From contig CM065711.1 in NCBI GenBank assembly GCA_017654935.2, positions 26,034,430 through 26,098,429 on the forward strand: a DNA stretch of 64,000 bases, given 5' to 3'. Both the position numbers and the translations under genes were made by a program. Source of the DNA: Phymorhynchus buccinoides (Eukaryota; Mollusca; Gastropoda; Neogastropoda; Raphitomidae). Below, piece by piece: positions 55,553 to 64,000 of this stretch. Position 1 is the stretch's first letter; every line of letters begins with the position of its first letter. A model generated the notes under the pieces. The model made no database searches. It had not been told where the DNA came from and worked only from the letters and a program-made list of their open reading frames with translations.

Positions 55553-56054
55553 TGTAGCCTAATCTTCTTTGAAAACGAAAGTAAACACAAATCTTAACAA
55601 CGTAAAACTGGAAAGATCTAATCACAAAATTTAGCTGAAAGTATAATGCTACCAGCAACAGTTATATATTACAGATGCATGAATAAAACAATAAATACCT
55701 GTGATTCCACCGTTATGTTAGTTGAAAAGTGCAAAAAGAGTAAGGTGCAGGAGAAAAACAACTCAATTTGAAAAGTAGCCCGCCGGCCACTTCAATACGG
55801 GTTAGTGAGTACACGGTCGCCCGAATCAAAAACAGCTGTAATGTTCAAAATTCGTCTCAAATTCTTTTAAAATCACCATCAACGGCATAAGACGATTCAA
55901 GTGGTAGAACTTCCTGGTTCCGTGGCAAAATAATCAAAGAGTTGATTGTGCAAGAGTTGATTGTGCCCATGCACAGCGAAGAAGAAGGGATCAACAACAT
56001 ATCATATCATATTTTCTTCTCCTTTCCTTCAATGGCAGAAAATGGCAGACACTG
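55553..56054. other. intergenic spacer between two head-to-head LINEs
   Basis: 500 bp holding the 5' UTR of the minus-strand CR1 and the truncated start of the plus-strand CR1. No repeat shared by the two sides was recognised. If either 5' UTR has promoter activity, transcription would diverge from here. Confidence 0.5.
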
Positions 56055-56610
56055 AGACAGTCTGGCGCTGCTGGATGAAAAACTTGCAAAGGAAAGCCTT
56101 GACCAAAAAATAGAAAAGATTGTGGAGGATAAATTGGCAGCTGCTTTGGACGAAAGAAATGAGAGGGAAAAAAGAAAAGAATACCTCATTCTGGTAAATG
56201 TCCCGGAAAGCGCAGAAGAGAACAACGAAGACAGAAAAAAAGGTGACTTGTCAGAGGCAAAAAGCGTTATGGCAAAGGTGTGCCCGGATCTGAAAGAGGT
56301 GGAGATAGAAGAGCCTGTTAGGCTTGGGAAGGCGGAGGGGAAGAAACCGAGACCTCTGAGAATAAAAGTGAAAAGTCAAGAGGCCAAATCACAAATCCTC
56401 AGAAATGCTCCACAACTAAACAAAGGGGTAAAGAAGCCAGATGACAGGGTTTATATAAACCCTGATTTGACGCCACTTGAAAGGAGACAGAACAAGGCTC
56501 TGAGAGACAAACTGAAGGCCCGTAGGAGTGGAGGGGAACCTGATCTTGTGATCAGGAATGGGGCAATAGTTCAGAAAGTGCCCAGTCAAGAACAGGGAGA
56601 CAAAAAATGA
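56055..56610 (+). pseudogene. CR1-type LINE ORF1, N-terminally truncated
   Basis: Opens after an in-frame TGA with SLALLDEKLAKESLDQKIEK (coiled coil). It continues DERNEREKRKEYLILVNVPE, VEIEEPVRLGKAEGKKPRPL, RIKVKSQEAKSQILRNAPQL and RVYINPDLTPLERRQNKALR, ending QEQGDKK. It parallels the RRM-like and C-terminal parts of the ORF1 at 54581-55552 but lacks the PHD finger, so it is 5'-truncated. No internal frame break is seen. Confidence 0.8.
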
Positions 56611-56703
56611 CCGAACAAAAAGACTTGTGTACATAGTTTTAGCAGTACATGTAAAGGAAATAAACCAGATTTTAAAGCTCTTAACTCTAATGTAAATTTA
56701 AGG

Positions 56704-58583
56704 GTGAATGTTGATCCAGGTAGCATTTTTACTAGCGACTGTTTTAATGATTCTAATTGTTCTAGCAATGTACATATTTCTAACTGTTTTAGCAAGGACA
56801 TGGAGCCAGGTCTAACGTTTTTATACACAAATGCTGATGGTCTGTTAAATAAGAAAGACGAACTTCTCTTACTAATTGATGAAGTTAAACCAAAAATCAT
56901 TGCTGTTACAGAAACTGTGCCCCAAAAAGTAAGTGATTTTGTGCTGTCAGAATATGGGCTGGACACCTATGAAATGTTTCACACCGAAAATCCCAATAGG
57001 GGGGTGGCTTTGTTTTTTGACAGAACATTGCATGCACAGGAATGTACCACTTTGAATAAAAGCAAATTTAAAGAGGCAATATGGTGCCATTTTCAAACAA
57101 AGGAAAAAGATAGGGTGTTAGTGGGTTGTGTGTACAAAAGTCCTAACACGACGGACAAGAATTTACTGGAACTAAATAACTTAATTCAAGACAATGAGAT
57201 ACAGAAATATGATAAGGTTTGTATCATGGGGTATTTTAATTTTCCAGATATAAAGTGGGATGGCTGGTGGACATCACAAAGAGAAAACGACTTTATTGAA
57301 GCCACAAGAGACGCATATTTATTTCAAATGGTTAATAAACCAACACGAACAAGGGAAGGTCAAAAGTCTAACATATTAGATTTGATCTTAGTAAATGATG
57401 ACCAATTGATATCCGACATTACTCACTCATGTCCCCTAGGCAAAAGTGACCATCAAGTGCTTATGTTTCATATGTATGTCAACATAGGCAACTTAAGCAA
57501 TACAGATCAAAGTCTTAAATTCAATTTTAATAAAGCGAACTTTACACAAATGAAAGACGAGATTGGTTCACAGACATGGGAGCACTTATACAGCTTGAGT
57601 GTTGACGACTGTTGGCAAAACATTAGAAATAAAATACATAACTCAATGGATAATCACATTCCTAAGGCAAAAGCAAATGTTTCTCAGAAAAACAAGAAGC
57701 ATAAACCTTATTGGATGTCACTGGGGTTGAGGAAGAGTATCAAGAGGAAGTCCAAAATCTATAGAAGATATTTAGAAAATGGCAAGTCAAAAGCGAGTAA
57801 GCGCTATAAAAAATATGTGGAAACAAGGGATAATTGTTCAAAACAACTAAAGAAAGAAAGAAAAATTCATGAGAAAAATATTGCCGATAATTGTAAATTT
57901 AACCCAAAAATGTTTTGGAAATATATAAATTCACAGCTAAAATCGAATACAGGTATTGGTCCACTAAGGGATCAACATGAAAATCTAGTTACAACCGATG
58001 AAGACAAAGCAAATGTTCTTAATGACTTTTTTGCTAGCGTTTTTACTTAAGAGGATACAGAGTCACTACCAAAACTAACTAATGAGCCACCTGCTTACTG
58101 TACAGATGTGAGAGTTACTGTTGAAGCGGTTAAAAAAAAAGTTGAAAGAATTGGACGTTAACAAGGCCCAGGGGCCTGACAAGGTACCAGCCAGAGTTCT
58201 AAAAGAATTAAGTGAGGAACTAGCAATGCCTCTTACAATCTTATTTAATAAGAGTTGGAGACAGGTTCACTCCCATCAGAATGGAAAACAGCTGAAGTCA
58301 CAGCTATTTTTAAAAAAGGTACTAAAACTAACCCTGGTAACTACAGACCAGTCAGCTTTTGTATAGTATGTAAGATTTTAGAGCAATTTATAAGAGACAC
58401 TATAGTAAACCATATGACAGATTTTAATTTGTATTCAGATTGTCAACATGGCTTTAGGAGTGGCAGGTCTTGCATGACACAGTTAGTCGAGGTTATGGAC
58501 GATTTTACTAAATTTATTGAACAAAAAGAAGCATTTGATATAATTTATTTAGACTTTCGAAAAGCGTTCGACTCTGTAACCTC
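56704..58583 (+). pseudogene. CR1-type LINE ORF2, endonuclease plus partial reverse transcriptase
   Basis: Endonuclease: FLYTNADGLLNKKDELLLLI, KIIAVTETVPQKVSDF, LVGCVYKSPNTTDKN, IMGYFNFPDIKW, SNILDLILVNDDQLI and LGKSDHQVLMF. The GDFNFPD aspartate is changed to Tyr (GYFNFPD, about 57228-57248). The frame stops at 58048-58050 (FASVFT, then TAA), continues with EDTESLPKLTNE, shifts at an A run near 58131, then reads KAQGPDKVPARVLKELSEEL, NPGNYRPVS, HGFRSGRSCMTQLVEV and IIYLDFRKAFDSV. It is cut at 58583 before the FADD box. Dead copy. Confidence 0.85.
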
Positions 58584-58639
58584 ACCAAAGACTACTTTTG
58601 AAACTAAAATCATATGGCATAACGGGACATGTTCAGCAG

Positions 58640-58850
58640 GTCAGGTCAGGTCAGAGAAAGAAACATAGTATGGTTATTGAGACAGTTGCCCTAGACACAA
58701 AGGTGTCCAGAGTCTCTGCCTCAACAGCCTGATGGGAGAGGTCATTCCATGCTTTGATGGTTCGGGGTAGGAAGCTGGCCTGCCGGTACTTTGTCTTGCA
58801 GAAGATGAGGGTCAGCTGATATGGTGTTCTGGTGCCGGAGTGAGTTTCTC
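58640..58850 (-). pseudogene. LINE ORF2 extreme C-terminus and 3' end
   Basis: The minus strand encodes GTRTPYQLTLIFCKTKYRQA, then SFLPRTIKAWNDLSHQAVEA and ETLDTFVSRATVSI, then a stop. The SFLPRTIKAWNDL block is the conserved end of Jockey/CR1-type ORF2 proteins and could be the missing C-terminus of a family such as F1. Short tandem GGTCA units (58639-58655) follow on the 3' side. Confidence 0.75.
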
Positions 58851-58929
58851 TTTAGTTGAAGTTGAACTTGAGACGTGATTGAGGCATCAATTGATGCCTG
58901 TTCACCATTCAAGCCTCTTGGTTTAAACG

Positions 58930-61900
58930 GGTTTTTTTTTTTATTCAACAATGTCAAATTATAAACAATAACGAAGTAACTGGGTAACAACAAGCATATA
59001 GCTTATAACGTACCCGTACACAATACATTACATATAATTCAAATGACGGAAGGTGTGTTCTCACCAATTAGAAAATATTTCAATATTTAGAAACATTATT
59101 CACAAACTAACAAACAAAGTGAACAAAATAGAAAAAACAGAAAAGAAATGTCACATTTTGGAAAAATCACCACCAAAAAAAAAAAGAAAAGAAAGGAAGG
59201 AGGAAAACAAAAGGGGGATTGAGAGACAAATTAATCAACAATTTGATGACTCAATATGACACTCATTAAAACATCCCACAAAAGTAATTACAACCATATT
59301 TACATATCTAGAACAAGTTATTCAATCAATTAGACCAACATAGAGGTGCTCCTGCGCTTTCACACAAAAATGATTGGAATGTTTGATTTGACATGATAAT
59401 TGAAAACAGTTTAGAAATAAGTTTAAAACCGATTCGAACCAGAAATGAAGAGATGTACAGTTTCAAATATTAATATGTTGGTTTCTTATGGAAGATTTTG
59501 CCTACCACACGAGAGAATGTCACAATTAAGATAATCAGGAGAAAGGTTAAATAAGGTGTTAGCACGAACAACATTAAACAGGGGGCATGCTAAGAGATAA
59601 TGCTCAGCTGTTTCGCGTACAAAGCCACAAGTGCAACCTGGATCATCCAATAAATGACGGGTGAGTAAATCATAATTCAAGTCACTAATGCCAAGGCGAA
59701 GACGACAGTGCAAAATTTGTTCTTTGTCGTTGCCAAAATAGAAATATGCAGGTATAACAGTGTCCTGTGTAACTGATAGACTGCGTTTAAAAGCACTAAG
59801 GGAATCACAACTTTTAAAATTTTCTGGAAGAGTGTTCCAGAGTTCTGTAGTGGATGGAATAAATGACCTATGATACAATTCTGTTCTAGAAGGTGGAACA
59901 ACTCTCTCTGAAGGTCTTCGCCTATGGTACGGATTTCTTGCAGAAACCAAATCAGGAACTAAAATTGAGAGATAATCAGGGCACAGACCATAAATCATTT
60001 TAAAATAGAATATAAGTTTATGTCTACGTCGTCTTTCTCTAACAGAAGAAAAACCAGATTCATTGTATAATTTATGATGGCTAGTGCCACGAACAGCTCC
60101 AATAATAGTTCTAATGGCTTCAAGGTGTAAGTTTTCAAGGGAAGCTGCCTGTGTGTCAGTACAACCATCCCATATAATGTCAGCATAATCAAAATGGGGT
60201 AATATAAAGGATTTATACATACTTTCTAATGCTTTTCTGCTCAACTTATGTTTATACGTTTTCAGACATGATATCAACATGGCAACAGTGCTAATTATAC
60301 TTTTAATATGAATGTCCCATTTACAGTTATGTTGAAGTGTGATGCCCAAGTGCTTGTGATATTCAGTGCTTTGCAAGTGTGTTAAGCCAAATGTCAAGGG
60401 TAAAACAGTGTGTGTGCTACGTATAATGTTTAATAGCTCTGTTTTATCATCATTAAATTTCATTTTCCAACGTTTAGACCAAGCATATAATTTATCTAAG
60501 TCAGAGTTAAGAACTTCTGCACGAAGAACTGGGTTGTTCGATGCTAATACCATGCTTGTGTCATCTGCAAACAGTTTAATAATTGATTGAATTCCTTCTA
60601 CAATATCATTGATATATATCAGAAATAAAAGAGGACCTAAGACAGATCCCTGAGGAACACCTGCAGAGATCTTTTTATAATCAGATTTATTGCCTTTAAT
60701 AACAACAGCCTGAAAACGATTAGAAAGATAATCGACAAACCACCCAAGCAGCTTCCCTCTTATGCCATTAGCATTAAGTTTATGAATTAAACCCTTGTGC
60801 CACACACGGTCAAAAGCCTTAGAAATATCAAAATAGATTGCCTGTGTTGCAATTCCATTGTCGTAAGACGAACATGAATCATTGTAGATACACACAAGCT
60901 GGTTGACAGTGGAATCCCCAGGGGTAAACCCAGACTGACAAGGAGTGATAATGTTATTAAGTGACAAAAAGTGGAAAACATGTTTATGAATACATCTCTC
61001 CAATATCTTACCTACGCAGCTAAGTAATGATATAGGTCGATAGTTAGTACATAACTCTTTAGATGCTTTTTTATGAATAGGACTGACATGCGCAGTCTTC
61101 CAAGCTAAAGGAAATTTACTTTCATTTAAACATCTATTAAAAAGCATTGTTAAGGAATAAGAATGACTGGCAAAGCAGCAATTAACAACTTATTATGGAC
61201 AAGGTCAGGCCCCACTGCTTTGTTCTTATCTAAACCTATTATTACTTCCTTTACAAGAACATTGTTCAACTCAATTTCTGAAAGAGATGCATCTATAAAT
61301 GGAATATCTGGTAAATCATCATCCTCATTTTCTACAGTGGATTGTGAGATAAAAAAAGTCATTGAAAATGTCAGCTTTTTCTTTATTTGTGTAATAAATA
61401 GTGCCATTGGACAAAATGGGTGGAATTTCACTAGAATTAACACCTTTCCTCTTTAAAAAAGAAGTAACCAGCTTCCACCATTCCTTTTGTCCAAAGTTAG
61501 AAGAATTTGAAACTTTATGTTCTAGTTCTGTCATGTACTCCTCCTGTCTTTGTCTTTCCATAGTAGTAACATAGTTTCTAAACCGTTGGAAGTGAAGCCA
61601 ATCATTAGGGTCATTGCTAAATTTAGCCTGCCTATGGATTTCTATCCGTTCTTCTATTAATAATCTAATTTTGTCTGTCAGCCAAACTACATCATTGGGG
61701 TATATAGTAACAGTTTTAACTGGCATGCACATTTTAGCTTTTTCAATTCAAGCAACTGTGCACTCTCATCAATTGATCTATTCAGAACTACATTGTTCCA
61801 ATCTATATCATTTAGTAAATTACAGAACCTTTCACTATCCAGCTTTTTATAATAAAAAATAATTCTTTTGAATTTCTGGTCTTTGGAAACAGTATTCAAA

Positions 61901-62900
61901 TAGAAATACATGGAACACAATGATCACTTCATACAGGAGGAAGAACATGAACTGAAGTTATTATGTTGGGACTTTGGGTTATAATGAGATCTAAGCAGGT
62001 TGAACTAGTTTCAGTGATCCTAGTAGGTTCATTAATTAATTGGGATAAATGGTATTGGTTTAAAATATCTAAAAGATGAGAAGAAGGAGGCTTCAAAAAG
62101 TCAGAATTAAAGTCACCAAGAACAACAAATTTTAAGGAGGTATCATTAGCTTTACTAACACTTTCATCAATCAAGTTCCAGTAATGAACAAGGGAGTTTG
62201 GAGGCCTATAAAAGGATCCAACTAAGAGACTTGTTTGATTTAACTTTGTTTCAATCCAAACTGCCTCAAGACCATTTACATGAAGATCAGGCCTATATTT
62301 ACAAAACAAGGTATTTTTCACATAACTAGCGACACAGGGTCATTGGGCCTGTCACATCGAACAGGAGGATGAACATTATTTAAATGAATCGACTCATTAG
62401 TATCTGCTTGAGAAAGCCAAGTTTCTGAAACAGTAATGATGTCAAACTTGTTGTATTCAGCTTCCACTAAGTCAGTTTTATGCCTTATGCTTTGGCTGTT
62501 TACATGCATTATTAATAAGTCATCTTTGGTATTAGGACCTGGGTTCGTTTCAATGTCACCAGACAAAAGTAACAGACTGTTCACAAAAACAAGCATTAAC
62601 TAACACCTTGAACATGTTGTCATTTGTCACTTTGTTACCAACAACACGACAGAGTTGTGTTTCAAAAGAGAAAAGACATCCATATGGTGACTATGGATAA
62701 GGAAATGAATAAATACAGAAATTGTTACATTGTTATTAGAGCGCAGGTACAACAAGGCTAACAATGGTATAAAGTTGAGCCTATCAATGCTGGATAATTT
62801 TCTAACCTTATCTACAGCCTTCGGATAATACAGGCCCACCCTGGCCCGGTACATGTTCAAATCTACAGCCATCTAAGTCACTGTGCTCAACAGCACAGAA
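58930..62900 (-). pseudogene. LINE family F2, nearly complete ORF2 with 2A motif
   Basis: ORF2 starts near 62596: MLVFVNSLLLLSGDIETNPG, P, then LLIMHVNSQSIRHKTDLVEA and IITVSETWLSQADTN (endonuclease). A frameshift near 62330 leads to LVGSFYRPPNSLVHYWNLID, FVVLGDFNSDFLKP and CLDLIITQSP. Frame breaks near 61925, 61735, 61330 and 61150 follow. The 553-codon frame 61147-59486 is intact: NYRPISLLSCVGKILERCIH, FTPGDSTVNQL, YFDISKAFDRVWHKGLI, AGVPQGSVLGPLLFLIYIND, LFADDTSMV (catalytic DD), YHKHLGITL, TELWNTLPENFKSCDSLSAF and a Cys/His end CRLRLGISDLNYDLLTRHLL with CTCGFV, EHYLLACP. A tail of A (complement of 58931-58941) closes the 3' end. Confidence 0.85.
62534..62557 (-). other. 2A-like motif in LINE F2
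   Basis: Encodes D-I-E-T-N-P-G-P, 21 residues from the proposed start of ORF2, after a hydrophobic run (LVFVNSLLLLSG). The leader upstream of 2A would be a short, signal-like hydrophobic peptide. The motif is identical in the decayed inverted copy at 22732-22755. Confidence 0.85.
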
Positions 62901-63119
62901 AACAAGAAACAGGCCAGGGCAGACAGAGACTGCAAGGGTGGGGTCACATCATGTCTCTCAAGAAAACTAATGAAGTACAGCAAAAAATGATAAAGTGTGG
63001 AAAAAAATAAATGAACTGTTTTCGTAAAATAAGAAAAGGTGCGCACTTGGTGCAGCACAATGTGAACAGGTTCAAAAACTCTAACAAAGTAAGGATTGCA
63101 GAAAACAAGCCTCTTCATT

Positions 63120-64000
63120 GACACCAGATCCTACTGCAATTTGAGCAGCATTGCTAGTCTTGCTGTTTCTCGGCGATGTTGAAGGGATGGCCACTTCAGC
63201 TGATCAATCATAGCTGAGACGCTTGATGTGTTTCTGAATCGTCTCTTCACAAATCTTGCTGCTCGTCGCTGTACCGCCTCAAGCTTACCAATGTCCTCCT
63301 GCTGGTGAGGGTCCCACACTGTGGAAGCCTATTCCAGTATGGGACGTACGAAGGACATGTAGGCTTTTTTCCTGATGGGAGCTAATTTTCAGATTCCTTC
63401 TAAAAAAAAAAAGGTTCTTGTTGGCCTTTGAGCAAATGGATTGAATATGTTTTCTCCAGCTGAGATCCTTTGAGATGGTTACTCCTAGATATTTCATGGA
63501 GTCAACAGTTTCAAGCTGGTGGCCATGAAATTCATACCGGCTTTCCTGCGTGTGCCTTTTCCTGGTGACAGGTAAGGTGGTGCATTTGCCAGGATGGAAT
63601 GCCTTGTCCCAGGTCTTCTCCCACTCAGCAAGCTGATGGAGGTCATGCTGTAGCTGTTCATGGTCCTGGGGTGCCGCCATTACTCTATGCACTGCTGTGT
63701 CATCCACAAAGAGACGGGCTGGTGATGCCAACTTGTCTGGCAAATCATTGATGTACACAAGGAACAGGCACGGTCCAAGGACTGATCCTTGGGGCACTCC
63801 CGAACAAACATCAATGCTGGTGGATCTGACACCGTTGACAACAACCGCCTGTCTTCTGTTGCTGAGGAAGTCTTCTATCCATTTGTTGAGCTTTCCTTGG
63901 ATGGCATAAAGGTGAAGCTTGTGCAGGAGCAGGCTATGATTAACCTTGCCAAAGGCCTTTGCGAAATCCAGCACCATGATGTCAGTCTGCTTGCCTTGTT
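63120..64000 (-). pseudogene. LINE family F1, reverse transcriptase part, runs off the window
   Basis: From the window end downward: MVLDFAKAFGKVNHSLLLHK, WIEDFLSNRRQAVVVNG, DVCSGVPQGSVLGPCLFLVY, ARLFVDDTAVHRV (catalytic DD present), ETVDSMKYLGVTISKDLSWR and KHIQSICSKANKNLFFF. After frame breaks near 63320 it continues KLEAVQRRAARFVKRRFRNT and SLQHRRETARLAMLLKLQ, then joins LINE F2 at the same point as the plus-strand copy at 22140. The 5' part lies outside the window. At least two frameshifts are visible. Confidence 0.85.

Overview
The window is animal nuclear DNA, most likely from a mollusc or another lophotrochozoan. This is an inference. It rests on split TRIM-type exons with GT/AG borders, several CR1/L1-type LINEs (one with a 2A-like motif), a tRNA-derived SINE, many MITEs, long microsatellites and short TTAGGG units. 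There are no bacterial operons. Two runs of exactly 500 N (24114-24613 and 53501-54000) are assembly gaps. Most reading frames carry frameshifts, so some breaks may be assembly indels rather than mutation.

Host coding sequence is sparse. A TRIM-like gene lies on the minus strand: RING exon 18782-18944, B-box exon 17253-17733, coiled-coil exon 14595-14791 and a following exon 12552-12799. Its B-box exon and last exon are frameshifted. The coiled-coil exon and the following exon occur again in inverted orientation on the plus strand (30282-30478 and 40349-40589). There both are intact and splice in phase, but no RING or B-box exon precedes them. Both copies share the same truncated LINE at the splice acceptor and the same LINE-derived 63-bp repeats, so those insertions are older than the duplication.

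Layout. 0-5.3 kb: MITE and dispersed repeat copies and an L2/CR1-like LINE tail. 6.2-11.1 kb: two satellites (47 bp; 35/44 bp) around a SINE and a foldback element. 12.5-19.3 kb: TRIM copy A, a tandem-expanded pogo-like element and a 325-bp poly-G tract. 20-24.1 kb: two decayed LINEs joined end to end, repeated in inverted orientation at 61.2-64 kb. 24.6-28.2 kb: a 36-bp array, three tandem units with a U2 snRNA-like head, and a 1.56-kb palindrome. 28.8-29.8 kb: a Helitron protein fragment. 30.3-40.6 kb: TRIM copy B, whose intron holds an 8.6-kb LINE. 42.2-43.2 kb: a hAT-like element carrying zinc-finger coding sequence. 43.7-49.6 kb: LINE remnants. 54-64 kb: head-to-head CR1 elements and a nearly complete 2A-containing LINE.

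The most unusual object is the LINE at 31079-39690. Its ORF2 carries a giant N-terminal extension of 11-residue repeats followed by about 3.5 kb of His/Asp/Cys-rich five-residue repeats that run in frame into the endonuclease domain. A relative at 43.7-44.9 kb has an Asp-rich extension in the same place. Other notable signals are the U2-headed tandem units and a satellite in which every unit carries a splice-donor consensus and many carry an acceptor.
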